NCBI RefSeq assembly: GCF_019904295.1
Contig: NZ_CP065359.1
Span: forward strand, 335,001-399,000
Source of the DNA: Ruegeria sp. SCSIO 43209
GTDB taxonomy: Bacteria > Pseudomonadota > Alphaproteobacteria > Rhodobacterales > Rhodobacteraceae
Direction of reading: 5' to 3'
Length of the DNA: 64,000 nt
Shown: positions 55,499 to 64,000 of the stretch, piece by piece
Layout of the letters: every line of letters starts with the position of its first letter
Numbering within the stretch: the stretch's first letter is position 1
Position numbers and translations under genes: made by a program
The notes under the pieces: model-generated
The model's input: the letters and a program-made list of their open reading frames with translations, nothing else
What the model was told of the DNA's origin: nothing
Databases searched by the model: none

Positions 55499-56731
55499 TT
55501 ACCCTTCGGTTGCGGGTGCACCGCCTTGAAACGCATTCCCATTTGCATAGTCACATGGGGTTTCCTGCATCTGTAGGTGCAGCCCGTTACCTTTGTAGGG
55601 ATGGGCTCGGGCAAGGCCTTCATCGACTTCGATACCAAGGCCGGGCTCGATCGGAGGAGTGACGAACCCCTTCTCGACGCGGATGCTTCCCTTTATCAGT
55701 TGATCGTGGAATGGGGTCTCGATGCTTTCAAGCAGCAGCAGGTTCGGGATCGACGCCGCCAGATGAATATTCGCCGCCCACTCGATCGGTCCCGCATACA
55801 GATGGGGTGCCATCTGGGCGTTGAAAACCTCGGCCATCGCGGCGACTTTCTTCATCTCCCAGATACCACCAGCGCGTCCCAACGCAGGCTGAAGGATTTC
55901 GGCGGCCCCGGCGCGCAGGACCGCGCCAAATTCCGCTTTGGTTGTCATCCGTTCACCGGTCGCGACAGGGATACGGACATTGCGCGCCACACGGGCCATA
56001 TCCTCGATCATGTCGGGGGGTGTGGGTTCTTCGAACCACAGCGGCGAAAAGGGTTCCAGCGCTTGGCCCAGACGTATAGCTCCGGCTGTGTTGAACTGGC
56101 CATGAGTACCGAACAGCAGATCGGCCTTGGCTCCAACTGCCTCACGGATCGCTTTGCAAAACGCTATCGACATTGAGATATCGGACATCGCGGGCATGTG
56201 CCCGCCGCGGATTGTATAAGGCCCGGCGGGATCAAACTTGACGGCGGTATAGCCGCGCCGGACCATTTCAGCAGCACTTTCTCCGGCCTGCTCAGGTGAA
56301 GTCCAGAAGTCCGTCAGGTTATGCTGAGGAAGTGGGTAGAGATAGGTGTACGCCCGGATACGGTCGTTCATCCGCCCACCCAGCAGCGCATAGACCGGAC
56401 GATCACGATCCTTGCCCAAAATGTCCCAGCAGGCAATTTCGAGCCCTGAGAACGCACCCATGACGGTCAGGTCTGGTCGCTGAGTGAAGCCGCTGGAATA
56501 GGCGCGGCGGAACATCAACTCGATATTCTCGGGGTTTTCGCCCTGCATGTGCCGTTCGAATACATCGCGAATGACATGGGTCATGGCTTCGGGACCAACC
56601 GAGGACGCGTAGCATTCCCCCCAACCGATCACGCCCGTATCCGTGGTGACCTTGACCAAAATCCAATAGCGCCCACCCCAACCCGGTGCCGGAGGCGCGG
56701 TGACAATGACATCGAGATCTTGCAGTTTCAT
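55499..56731 (-). CDS. Mandelate racemase/muconate lactonizing enzyme family protein
   Basis: 410 residues, enolase superfamily. The capping domain is followed by a barrel with metal ligands in FEEPTPPD and TGERMTTKAEF and a C-terminal catalytic His in APHLYAGP. The TAVKFDPAGPY block supports a sugar-acid dehydratase (galactonate/gluconate-like) rather than a muconate cycloisomerase. The substrate is not assigned. An alcohol dehydrogenase gene lies just upstream in the same direction, 21 bases away. It is convergent with the ABC/cNMP gene. Confidence 0.85.
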   Translation of the reverse strand: MKLQDLDVIVTAPPAPGWGGRYWILVKVTTDTGVIGWGECYASSVGPEAMTHVIRDVFERHMQGENPENIELMFRRAYSSGFTQRPDLTVMGAFSGLEIACWDILGKDRDRPVYALLGGRMNDRIRAYTYLYPLPQHNLTDFWTSPEQAGESAAEMVRRGYTAVKFDPAGPYTIRGGHMPAMSDISMSIAFCKAIREAVGAKADLLFGTHGQFNTAGAIRLGQALEPFSPLWFEEPTPPDMIEDMARVARNVRIPVATGERMTTKAEFGAVLRAGAAEILQPALGRAGGIWEMKKVAAMAEVFNAQMAPHLYAGPIEWAANIHLAASIPNLLLLESIETPFHDQLIKGSIRVEKGFVTPPIEPGLGIEVDEGLARAHPYKGNGLHLQMQETPCDYANGNAFQGGAPATEG

Positions 56732-56752
56732 CGGGTGTTCCTTTTGCGGGGT

Positions 56753-57847
56753 TCAGTCGCGATCAAACAAGATTACATTGCGTTTGGCCGCACCGGACTT
56801 GGTGTCTTCGATGGCCTCATTGATCTGTGACAGGGTCCAGCGACCCGAGATCAACTCGTCCAGTTTCAGCCGCCCCTGTTCATACAGATCGATCATCCAC
56901 GGGATGTCGCGCTGGATCACTACATCGCCCATTTTTGAGCCCACCATGCCCTGGCCAAGCGCGGCCAGCACGACGGGTTCGTAGCTGGACATGTCACCAG
57001 AATGGGGCATCCCGATCATGATCGCCTTGCCGCCCCGACCAAGGTAACGCGGGGCCTGATCATAGGCCGGGATTGCACCAACAGTAATCAAGACGGCGTC
57101 TGCGCCACGTCCGCCCAGCGCCTTGTAGGCGGCTTTCCACGGCTCTTTCTGGCTGGCCAAAACACCATGGGTCGCGCCGAACTCCATTGCGATATCCAGC
57201 TTATCCTGTGTCATATCGACCCCAACGATACGGCGAGCTCCGGCAATACGTGCGCCTTGGATTGCGTTCAAGCCGACGCCCCCGGCGCCGATGACAACCA
57301 CGTCCTGCCCGGGGCGAAGCTGGGCGGCGTTGACCGCTGCGCCAACACCGGTGATCACCCCGCAAGACAGCAGGCTGGCAAGGTCCTTGGGCAGGGTCTC
57401 AGGTATGCGGACGATCTGTCGGTGGCTGACAACTACCTTTTCGGCAAAGGCCCCGCATGCCATGGCCTGTTCCAGCGCATCACCGTCGGCAGTCTGCAGC
57501 GGACCTTTCACCGTGTCATAAGGTGTTTCACAAATGGTGGGCATGCCACCGGCACAGGACGGGCAGGACCCGCAGGCGCGGATCAAGGTTACCACAACGG
57601 GATCACCAAGTTTGAAATCCCCTGCGCCTTCACCAACAGCAGAAACGATGCCAGCCGCTTCGTGCCCGTAAACCGCGGGCAAGTGGCCGCCCCATGCGCC
57701 GCTTGCAAAGGAAATGTCCGAATGGCAAATCGCCACTGCATCCAGCGTGACCTCGACCTCGCCCATGCCGGGTGGTGCAATCAGGATGTCTTCGATGACC
57801 AGAGGTTCGCCGAAGGCCCGGCATACGGCTGCTTTGATGGTTTGCAT
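56753..57847 (-). CDS. Zinc-dependent alcohol dehydrogenase, class III-like
   Basis: 364 residues. The catalytic zinc ligands are in AICHSD and GHEAAG. The structural-zinc region is reduced (ACGSCPSCAGGMPTIC keeps several cysteines), and the NAD-binding loop is VVVIGAGGVGLNAIQ near residue 187. It belongs to the medium-chain dehydrogenases, with an unknown alcohol or hydroxy-acid substrate. It probably works with the enolase-superfamily enzyme downstream on a sugar-derived compound. Confidence 0.88.
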   Translation of the reverse strand: MQTIKAAVCRAFGEPLVIEDILIAPPGMGEVEVTLDAVAICHSDISFASGAWGGHLPAVYGHEAAGIVSAVGEGAGDFKLGDPVVVTLIRACGSCPSCAGGMPTICETPYDTVKGPLQTADGDALEQAMACGAFAEKVVVSHRQIVRIPETLPKDLASLLSCGVITGVGAAVNAAQLRPGQDVVVIGAGGVGLNAIQGARIAGARRIVGVDMTQDKLDIAMEFGATHGVLASQKEPWKAAYKALGGRGADAVLITVGAIPAYDQAPRYLGRGGKAIMIGMPHSGDMSSYEPVVLAALGQGMVGSKMGDVVIQRDIPWMIDLYEQGRLKLDELISGRWTLSQINEAIEDTKSGAAKRNVILFDRD

Positions 57848-58061
57848 GTGTTTTCCCGCTCCCTAACGGGATCACGGTGACCCGTCCCGGCGGGACCTGC
57901 AAGGTGGAAACCGTCACGGATGTGTCGTTGTTCTGCCAAAGTGGGGTAGACGCAAAAGAATCCACCTATTGATAAGCATTGTGTGGGTCATCGGTTCAGT
58001 GTGCGACAACCAAACAGATCGGCGCACGGCGTATCGGGGTCGGGACATCGACGGTGGCTGG

Positions 58062-58775
58062 CTACATTCGTTGCGAGATCTGGTGCATCAACCCGGCAAG
58101 ATGCTCAGGATGCGAAAAAAACGGCGAGTGAGAGCTGTCTATCGTAAGGTGCATATCAGGGTCCGCGCAGCCCGCCATCTCGGCCTGATATTCGGTCGGA
58201 ACGATTCGGTCATCGGTAGTTCTGATGTACCCTTTTGGAACGCGCGCGAAGTTATCTCCGACGTCTAGGGGGGTAGTCTGCGGTGCAATCGCCTGGGGGC
58301 ACAGGCGCGCGAATGCATAGGCAACCACCTCGCGCGCGCAGTCGTGATAAAGCAGGTCGTGCACCTGATCCGGTACCACCGAATACGACAACCCGTCGCC
58401 GGATACTTCGACGGCATTTCCGATCAGTTGGCGTGGGGCTCGTTTGCGCATTTCGACCATAGATAGCCCGGATTTCGGAACATAGGCACTTAGATAAATC
58501 ACACCTCGCATGGCGTTCGGGTCGGTCTCGGCAGCCGCACTTACGGGATATCCACCCCACGAGTGCCCTAAGATGATGGTCTTTGGTGTCGAAGCCTTTA
58601 GCACGGCATCTCTGCACGTTCCAAGGGTGACATCGCGGATAGGCGTCGGGTCCGAGCCGTGGCTTGGCATATCGATGGCGCGGGCGGTATGTCCGAAAGT
58701 GGTCAGTTCCGGGATCAGATCGCGCCAGCACCAGGCACCGTGCCAAGAGCCATGTACAAGCAAGAAATCTGCCAA
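58062..58775 (-). CDS. Alpha/beta hydrolase, esterase/nitrile-lyase-like
   Basis: 237 residues. It begins ADFLLVHGSWHGAWCWRDLIPEL, with the nucleophile Ser in GHSWGGYPV near residue 90 and a late catalytic His in SSHSPFFSHPE. This layout is common in salicylate-esterase and hydroxynitrile-lyase-like proteins. The start is probably a TTG with AAGGAGGG five bases upstream; a longer TTG frame overlaps the upstream hydrolase by four bases. The substrate is unknown. Confidence 0.78.
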   Translation of the reverse strand: MADFLLVHGSWHGAWCWRDLIPELTTFGHTARAIDMPSHGSDPTPIRDVTLGTCRDAVLKASTPKTIILGHSWGGYPVSAAAETDPNAMRGVIYLSAYVPKSGLSMVEMRKRAPRQLIGNAVEVSGDGLSYSVVPDQVHDLLYHDCAREVVAYAFARLCPQAIAPQTTPLDVGDNFARVPKGYIRTTDDRIVPTEYQAEMAGCADPDMHLTIDSSHSPFFSHPEHLAGLMHQISQRM

Positions 58776-58786
58776 CAATCCCTCCT

Positions 58787-59575
58787 TCAAATATGTCCGA
58801 TCTCGGTCAGAAAATCACCAATCAATTGGGCAAAGTCCTGAGGGCGCTCGACGCAGGGCAGGTGGCCTGCCTTTCGGATCAGCGCAAAGCGTGAACCAGG
58901 GATCAGATCGACCGTTTCGCGCACCAGATCGGGCGGGGTTGAGCCGTCTTCGCTGCCCGCAATCCCCAAGGTCGGCAGGCGCAATCCGCTGGTTGGCGTA
59001 TAGAAATCGGTGCCCGAGATTGCAGCGCAGCAGCCCAGATAGCCTTCGACCGGTTGTCGGACCATCATGTTGCGCCAAAGCGTCATCTCGGCGCTGGCGC
59101 GAAATGATTTCGAGAACCACCGATCCATGGTGGCATCCGCCAGTGCCTCGATCCCGCCGGTACGGACAGCATCCATACGCTGCTGCCACATCTTGGGAGT
59201 GCCGATCTTGGCGGCCGTATTCGACAGCACCAGCGCGCGGATCTGATCCATACGCTTGACCGCCAGGCCCTGCGCAATCATGCCACTGACGGACAGACCC
59301 ACGAATACGCAATCCTTGACCTCTAGATAATCCAGCAATTGCTCGGCGTCGCGCACCAGATTTCCCATGGAATAGGGCGCTGAGGGTGCTGATGACAATC
59401 CGTGCCCGCGTTTGTCGTACCTAATGATGCGCAGGCCTTTGGGCAGTAGCGGCAATATCGGGTCCCACAGCCGCATATCTGTGCCCAGTGAATTAGCAAA
59501 CACGATGGGGGCGCCAGCGTCGTCGCCATCAATTCGGTAATGTATCCGAACATCTTTGAGGTCAGCGATATGCAT
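58787..59575 (-). CDS. 3-oxoadipate enol-lactonase-like hydrolase
   Basis: 262 residues, alpha/beta hydrolase close to PcaD. Blocks are FANSLGTDMRLWDPIL near residue 27, YDKRGHGLSS near 53, the nucleophile Ser in GLSVSGMIAQGLA near 95, and the catalytic His in KAGHLPCVERP. PcaD opens the enol-lactone to 3-oxoadipate in the beta-ketoadipate pathway. No other pca genes are present in this window, so a related lactone is also possible. It is followed closely by another hydrolase. Confidence 0.72.
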   Translation of the reverse strand: MHIADLKDVRIHYRIDGDDAGAPIVFANSLGTDMRLWDPILPLLPKGLRIIRYDKRGHGLSSAPSAPYSMGNLVRDAEQLLDYLEVKDCVFVGLSVSGMIAQGLAVKRMDQIRALVLSNTAAKIGTPKMWQQRMDAVRTGGIEALADATMDRWFSKSFRASAEMTLWRNMMVRQPVEGYLGCCAAISGTDFYTPTSGLRLPTLGIAGSEDGSTPPDLVRETVDLIPGSRFALIRKAGHLPCVERPQDFAQLIGDFLTEIGHI

Positions 59576-59650
59576 GTTTAGCGTCCCCGTCTGCTCAGGG
59601 TTTCCGTTAAAACGACTACAACCGGATTTTGCACCGGCTGTAAGCGATTG

Positions 59651-60625
59651 TCAGGTAAGGAATTCCAACGCCCGTTCAAAGATCTGCGGATCCACGTTGC
59701 CGCCCGAGGCGACTACGATCACCGCATTCCCATCAATCTGATCCTTGCGAAACAGGGCAGAGGCCAGCGAAACCGCTCCTCCGGGTTCCAGCACGATCTT
59801 CAGACGCAGAAACGCAAAGGCCATGGCGCGTAGGGATTCCTGTTCAGATACCGACAGACCAGGGCCGCAAAGCCGCTGCAGGATGGGAAAGGTTATCTGC
59901 CCCGGCTGTGGCGTCAGGATTGCGTCGCAGATGTTTCCCGAAGTAGCGTCGTTGCTTTGGATCGTCCCGCTTGCCAGCGAGCGTTTCACGTCTTCGAACC
60001 CTTCAGGCTCGCATGGACGAGGGCGCAGACCGGGCGCGTGACGCTCTAACGCCAGCGCGATACCAGATGTCAGCCCGCCGCCGCCACAGCAGATCAGAAC
60101 GTCACCTTCGGTCACGCCCAGCGCCCGTGCCTGACGCGCCAGCTCCAGTCCCGTTGTTCCCTGGCCAGCGATCACTTGCGGTTCGTCATAAGGCCTGATC
60201 AAGGTCAAACCGCGCTCGGCAGCCAATGCCTCGCCGATGTCTTCGCGGCTTTCGCTGGCGCGGTCATAAAGGACGACCTCACCGCCCAGCGCGCGGGTGT
60301 TTTCAATCTTCAGCTTCGGCGCATCCGAGGGCATGACGATGACGGACGAGACTCCATGTTGAGCCGCTGCATAGGCAACACCCTGTGCGTGATTGCCCGA
60401 GGAATAGGCGATGACGCCCCGGTTGCGCGCCGCTTCATCCAATGCCGAAATAGCTGACCACGCGCCGCGAAATTTGAAACTGCCGGTGTGTTGCAGGCAT
60501 TCGGGTTTGATCAGCACGCGGCGACCCGCGATTTCATCCAGGAAAGGCGATGACAGAAGCGGCGTCTCGCGCACGTGACCTTTCAGCCGCTCGGCGGCGG
60601 CTTCGATCATGTCTATGTTGCTCAT
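59651..60625 (-). CDS. PLP-dependent threonine/serine dehydratase family protein
   Basis: 324 residues, fold type II. The PLP lysine is in TGSFKFRGA near residue 50, SSGNHAQGVAYAAA is near 73 and the phosphate-binding glycine loop CCGGGGLTSG near 180. The short length without a regulatory ACT domain points to catabolic threonine dehydratase, serine racemase or hydroxyaspartate lyase types. It overlaps the following (upstream) hydrolase gene by four bases. Confidence 0.85.
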   Translation of the reverse strand: MSNIDMIEAAAERLKGHVRETPLLSSPFLDEIAGRRVLIKPECLQHTGSFKFRGAWSAISALDEAARNRGVIAYSSGNHAQGVAYAAAQHGVSSVIVMPSDAPKLKIENTRALGGEVVLYDRASESREDIGEALAAERGLTLIRPYDEPQVIAGQGTTGLELARQARALGVTEGDVLICCGGGGLTSGIALALERHAPGLRPRPCEPEGFEDVKRSLASGTIQSNDATSGNICDAILTPQPGQITFPILQRLCGPGLSVSEQESLRAMAFAFLRLKIVLEPGGAVSLASALFRKDQIDGNAVIVVASGGNVDPQIFERALEFLT

Positions 60626-61449
60626 TTGGCGTCCAGTATCTTGCGGATCAGGTCTAGGGATTGAGGCTCGTTCAGGAACGGGACATGTCCTCGGCCCGGC
60701 ACTTCGGTCGAGATCAATTCGGGGTGGTGTGCGTGCATCATTTGCACTGTGGCAGCGCTTAAAAGGTCAGAGTTTGCGCCGCGGATCACACCGGTGGGGA
60801 TCGTGCTCAGGGCGTCGAACAAAGGCCACAGGTCCGGTGCCGGGGTGATGGCGGCCTGCTCGATCAACGCTTGTCGCAATGCGGGGTCATAGCGCAACTC
60901 CAGCCCGGTTCCGGTCTGGATGTATTGATGTTCTACCTGCTGTTTCCAGACGTCCTGAGCGATGCCCGGGAACTGAGGTGCCATCATCGCGTGCAGGACC
61001 TGCGCAGCCTCATCATAGGATTGTGAACTTGGGGGATTGCCGACATAGTCCATAATCTTGGCAATGCCACCGGGTTCGATCACCGGGCCAACGTCGTTCA
61101 GGATAACACCTGCCAGCCGGTCAGGATGGCTGGCGGCCAGCGCCATGGCGACCAGCCCCCCGCGTGATGTGCCCAACAGGGTCACTTTCTTCAAGCCCAG
61201 TTGATCCAGCAGTTCAACCGCATCCTGTCCTTCGCGCAGGATGTTGTAATTCATGTAGTTCGCATCAAAATCGGACTTGCCGCGCCCGCGATAATCCATC
61301 GCAATCATACGAAGATCACTCATATGTGGCGCAAGAAATGAAAAGTCGCGGCAGTTGCGCGTCAAGCCAGCCAAGCAAAGCAGAGGATGGCCCGTGCCGG
61401 TATCTTCATAGTACAGGCGTTTGCCGTCCGAGGTGGTGAAATATGCCAT
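60622..61449 (-). CDS. Alpha/beta hydrolase
   Basis: 275 residues. It begins MAYFTTSDGKRLYYEDTGTG, with LAGLTRNCRDFS (oxyanion region), MDYRGRGKSDFD, the nucleophile Ser in GTSRGGLVAM near residue 98 and the catalytic His in VPGRGHVPFLNEP. A much longer frame runs back into the dehalogenase gene; the ATG used overlaps that gene's stop by one base (TGATG), which fits the compact operon. The substrate is unknown. Confidence 0.82.
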   Translation of the reverse strand: MAYFTTSDGKRLYYEDTGTGHPLLCLAGLTRNCRDFSFLAPHMSDLRMIAMDYRGRGKSDFDANYMNYNILREGQDAVELLDQLGLKKVTLLGTSRGGLVAMALAASHPDRLAGVILNDVGPVIEPGGIAKIMDYVGNPPSSQSYDEAAQVLHAMMAPQFPGIAQDVWKQQVEHQYIQTGTGLELRYDPALRQALIEQAAITPAPDLWPLFDALSTIPTGVIRGANSDLLSAATVQMMHAHHPELISTEVPGRGHVPFLNEPQSLDLIRKILDAK

Positions 61450-62135
61450 CAAAGCCCTGCCAATTGAGGGATCGTCGTCAGGTCTGGCAGCACATGTGCA
61501 GGTTTCCACGGCAGACGGTCCATTGGTTCGCCAGCGCGGTTGACCCAAGCTGTGACAAATCCATAGCCACTGGCCCCGGCAGCGTCCCACCCGTTTGAGC
61601 TGACGAACAGCACTTCATCGCGCGCGCAGCCGAAGCGGTTCTGCACCAGATCGTATACGCTGGCATGGGGTTTGAAGACCCCCACGCTTTCGACCGACAG
61701 AACATCATCCAGCACATCACCGATCGCGGCAGACTGCACCGCCCCGTTCAGCATCGGGGGTGAACCGTTGGACAGGATGGCGGTCTGCAACCCACCGGCC
61801 TTCAGCGCCTTCAACATATCGGGGACCTCGGGATAGGCCTGCAACTCCCAATACAAATCGAGCAGACGCTGCCGAAGGGTGTTATCCCCCTGAAGGCCTA
61901 CCGCTTCCAAGGCCCAATCCAGCCCATCTTGCGTGACATCCCAAAAGTCACAATGCGCATCAGCGACAGCACGCAACCAAGTATATTGCAGTTGCTTTAA
62001 ACGCCAGTGATTGGCCAACTCGGGCCATTTATCAGCCAACGTTTCGAACTCCGGTTCCGCTGCGGCCTGCCTTGCGGCGGCGGCCACGTCAAACAGAGTG
62101 CCATAAGCGTCGAATATACACGTGGTGATAGCCAT
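61449..62135 (-). CDS. (S)-2-haloacid dehalogenase type II
   Basis: 228 residues, HAD superfamily. The nucleophile Asp is in CIFDAYGTLFDV near residue 7. ILSNGSPPML, SVGVFKPH and the type-specific SSNGWDAAGA near 173 are all present, so it looks like a true L-2-haloacid dehalogenase, releasing halide from 2-halo acids. A GGGGAGG ribosome-binding site precedes the ATG; an upstream start is not needed. It is the first gene of the hydrolase/PLP-enzyme operon and is divergent from the FKBP gene. Confidence 0.88.
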   Translation of the reverse strand: MAITTCIFDAYGTLFDVAAAARQAAAEPEFETLADKWPELANHWRLKQLQYTWLRAVADAHCDFWDVTQDGLDWALEAVGLQGDNTLRQRLLDLYWELQAYPEVPDMLKALKAGGLQTAILSNGSPPMLNGAVQSAAIGDVLDDVLSVESVGVFKPHASVYDLVQNRFGCARDEVLFVSSNGWDAAGASGYGFVTAWVNRAGEPMDRLPWKPAHVLPDLTTIPQLAGL

Positions 62136-62259
62136 CCGATCCTCCCCTGATCGGGCGCAGGTAATCACAACCGGTTCCGGGGTTAAAGAGGGCAGGGTTT
62201 ACAATGCTGTGTCAGCCTCTAGGCTGCGCCGTTCATTTCTTTTCAGGCCGGAGGCCATC

Positions 62260-62688
62260 ATGACCGCAATCAAACAAGGCGACACGGTTCGCATCCACTA
62301 CACCGGAACTCTGCTGGACGGCAAAGTCTTCGACAGTTCCGAGGGGCGCGATCCGTTGGAGTTTGCGGTTGGTTCCGGGCAGATCATACCCGGTCTGGAC
62401 GCTGCCCTGCCGGGCATGGAGATTGGCGAGAAGAAGCGTGTCGAGATCGATTGCGTTGACGCCTATGGCCCGATCAATCCGGGCATGCGGCAGCAGATCC
62501 CGCGTGAAGGCATCCCGGATGACATTCCGCTTGAACCGGGCACGCAGTTACAGATGCAAACTCCTGACGGTCAGGCATTGCCAGTGACTGTCGTCGAGGT
62601 AGATGAGGCGACAGTGACCTTGGATGCAAATCATCCACTAGCGGGGCAAGATCTGGTCTTCGATATCGAAATCGTTTCGATCAACTGA
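62260..62688 (+). CDS. FKBP-type peptidyl-prolyl isomerase, SlyD-like
   Basis: 142 residues. The N-terminal FKBP half has VRIHYTGTLLDGKVFDSS, FAVGSGQIIPGLDAALPGM and the inserted-flap block, with PGMRQQIPREGIP following. It lacks the long histidine tail of E. coli SlyD. It is a cytoplasmic prolyl isomerase and chaperone. A GGAGG ribosome-binding site lies five bases before the ATG; the 46-codon upstream extension of the frame is not used. Confidence 0.9.
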   Translation: MTAIKQGDTVRIHYTGTLLDGKVFDSSEGRDPLEFAVGSGQIIPGLDAALPGMEIGEKKRVEIDCVDAYGPINPGMRQQIPREGIPDDIPLEPGTQLQMQTPDGQALPVTVVEVDEATVTLDANHPLAGQDLVFDIEIVSIN

Positions 62689-62699
62689 TGCTGATTGGA

Positions 62700-62888
62700 T
62701 CAAAGGCCCGGGATATGTGACAACAACGGCTCAATCGCATCGCGCACGGGCGGTTGGGTCAGAAACACAAAGGCAATCAGCAGCGATGTGAGAATCAGCA
62801 GCAAAAGACGCGCACGTCCGCTTCCTGATTTGCGTTTCAAAGCTGGCGAGCGCGTGTTGCTCGCAAGGATCTGTTCAAGTTTGCTCAT
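62700..62888 (-). CDS. Small single-helix membrane protein
   Basis: 62 residues. It has a basic N-terminal part, then one hydrophobic helix (LLLLILTSLLIAFVFLT, about 29-45) and a short C-terminal tail. The start used has AGGGA upstream. It is not recognised. It lies between the FKBP gene (convergent) and fabI (same direction) and could be transcribed with the fab operon. Confidence 0.6.
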   Translation of the reverse strand: MSKLEQILASNTRSPALKRKSGSGRARLLLLILTSLLIAFVFLTQPPVRDAIEPLLSHIPGL

Positions 62889-62947
62889 ATCGTAATCCCT
62901 GCGGGGCAAAGATGTTCAAATCTTGGCAGCCGCAGGGAAAGATATGG

Positions 62948-63739
62948 TCACATGGCCTCTGGCTGGGGCATGCCCAGAATATGATACCCGCCATCGACGC
63001 GGATGATCTCACCCGAAGTATAGCTGCCGGCGTCGGACGCAAGATACACGGCGGTGCCTCCGACGGCCTCCAGCGTGGCATTCGAACGCATAGGTGCGTT
63101 CTGGTCGCAGAACTTGTAGGTCTTGCGTGCACCACCAATAGCCGCACCTGCCAATGTTTTCATCGGGCCGGGCGAGATGGCGTTCACGCGAATACCCTCG
63201 GGGCCCAGATCGTTCGCCAGATAGCGCGTCGCCGATTCCAGCGCAGCCTTGGCGACGCCCATGACATTGTAGTTTGGTACAACCTTGTTCGACCCCTGAT
63301 AGGTCAGGGTCAACAACGTGCCGCCATTGTCCTTCATCAGCGGATAAGCGCGACGGGCAACTTCGATGAACGAATAGGCCGACACATCCAGCGAGTGTTT
63401 GAAGTTTGCCCGCGTGGTGTTCAAGAATCGACCGGTCAGTTCGGACTTGTCCGAATAAGCGATAGCGTGGACAACAAAATCTATTGTTGGCCAGCGGGCG
63501 GACAACTCGCCAAACGCGCGATCCAGTGAATCATCATCGGTCACATCCGCATCGACCATGAAGTCGCTGCCCAAGCTTTGGGCCAGCGGTTCGAGCCGTT
63601 TGCCAAATGCCTCGCCCTGATAGGTGAAAGCCAGCTCAGCGCCCGCTTCGTGCATGGCTTTGGCGATGCCCCACGCGATAGAGCGGTCATTAGCCACGCC
63701 CATGATCAGGCCGCGTTTACCCTTGAGAATATCCGACAT
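62948..63739 (-). CDS. fabI: Enoyl-[acyl-carrier-protein] reductase
   Basis: 263 residues, short-chain dehydrogenase fold. LIMGVANDRSIAWGIAKAM binds NADH. The catalytic pair is in YNVMGVAK (Tyr-x6-Lys), with the earlier Tyr in SAYSFIEVAR. It reduces trans-2-enoyl-ACP in the last step of fatty-acid elongation and is the triclosan target. The ATG used lies five bases after the fabB stop; a GTG nine bases upstream would give a four-base overlap. It is the usual partner of fabB in this bacterial group. Confidence 0.96.
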   Translation of the reverse strand: MSDILKGKRGLIMGVANDRSIAWGIAKAMHEAGAELAFTYQGEAFGKRLEPLAQSLGSDFMVDADVTDDDSLDRAFGELSARWPTIDFVVHAIAYSDKSELTGRFLNTTRANFKHSLDVSAYSFIEVARRAYPLMKDNGGTLLTLTYQGSNKVVPNYNVMGVAKAALESATRYLANDLGPEGIRVNAISPGPMKTLAGAAIGGARKTYKFCDQNAPMRSNATLEAVGGTAVYLASDAGSYTSGEIIRVDGGYHILGMPQPEAM

Positions 63740-63744
63740 CTTGT

Positions 63745-64000
63745 TCACCCGTTATACTTCGACAGAACCATGGATCCGTTGGTGCCGCCAAAGCCGAAGC
63801 TATTGGTCATCACGCTGTCCAAGCCTGCGTTTTCAACCACTTGAGTTGCAATTTCACCGGGCAGGATGCCGTCGGCAAGTGTGTCGACATTGATCGACGG
63901 AGTAATGAAATCATGTTCCAGCATGAGCAGGCAGAAGATCGCCTCAAGCGCCCCCGCTGCGCCTTGCGCGTGACCGGTCATCGATTTTGTCGATGAAATC
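63745..64000 (-). CDS. fabB: 3-oxoacyl-[acyl-carrier-protein] synthase I, 3' end of gene
   Basis: C-terminal part only; the gene continues beyond the right edge of the window. The visible region reads ISSTKSMTGHAQGAAGALEA (with the catalytic Lys and His) and ends TNSFGFGGTNGSMVLSKY. It condenses malonyl-ACP with the growing chain and, in the FabA/FabB route, makes unsaturated fatty acids. It is directly followed by fabI. Confidence 0.92.
   Translation of the reverse strand, partial: ISSTKSMTGHAQGAAGALEAIFCLLMLEHDFITPSINVDTLADGILPGEIATQVVENAGLDSVMTNSFGFGGTNGSMVLSKYNG

Overview
The window looks like a chromosome segment of a marine-type alphaproteobacterium of the Rhodobacteraceae (Roseobacter group, Ruegeria-like). 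The reasons are the alphaproteobacterial 23S-5S-tRNA-fMet operon end, a helix-45 insertion in the 23S rRNA, the fabB-fabI order, the GC-rich codon use, the density of TRAP/ABC importers and the dimethylglycine-dehydrogenase-like and MttB-like genes. The identification comes from reading protein and RNA motifs only; no database was searched.

Layout. 1-3.4 kb: 3' part of an rRNA operon (23S, 5S, tRNA-fMet, a broken second tRNA-fMet copy, a palindromic terminator). 3.9-22.8 kb: a nearly self-contained phenylacetate (paa) catabolic region. It holds a thiolase-paaABCDE operon with an extra di-iron-like subunit, the opposing paaG-paaI-paaK-tetR operon, a DctPQM TRAP transporter followed by paaZ and a paaX-type regulator, an alpha/beta hydrolase, tRNA-Met, and a fused hydratase/dehydrogenase that can supply the PaaF and PaaH steps. 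Three copies of a 16-bp palindrome (ACCGA-N6-GGTCA-like, with half-sites ACCGA and TCGGT) sit in the three paa promoter regions and are probably the operators of the TetR-type regulator.

23.0-30.3 kb: rpe, then a tightly packed seven-gene minus-strand operon of soluble glycosyltransferases, a histidine phosphatase, a deacetylase-like protein and a methyltransferase. I know of no described pathway for this set. 30.7-33.1 kb: a large MscS channel. 33.2-40.4 kb: a Yej/Opp-type ABC importer operon ending in an apparently permuted CaiB-family CoA-transferase. 40.6-41.8 kb: a second copy of the methyltransferase family and a glutathione transferase. 41.9-47.9 kb: a C1/methylamine-type operon (DMGDH-like, MttB-like without pyrrolysine, TetR, FAD oxidase). 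47.9-51.9 kb: indolepyruvate ferredoxin oxidoreductase divergent from an Lrp regulator. 52.4-55.5 kb: an ABC-exporter-like protein whose ATPase motifs are all degenerate and which ends in a cyclic-nucleotide-binding domain. 55.5-62.1 kb: catabolic enzymes (enolase superfamily, alcohol dehydrogenase, three alpha/beta hydrolases, PLP lyase, haloacid dehalogenase). 62.3-64.0 kb: FKBP isomerase, a small membrane protein, fabI and the end of fabB.

How it works together. Phenylacetate would be imported (possibly by the TRAP system), activated by PaaK, epoxidised by PaaABCDE, isomerised by PaaG, ring-opened and oxidised by PaaZ, then beta-oxidised by the fusion protein and the thiolase to acetyl-CoA and succinyl-CoA. 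The most unusual items are the ATPase-dead ABC/cNMP protein, the seven-gene glycan operon, the extra PaaA/PaaC-like protein and the permuted CoA-transferase.
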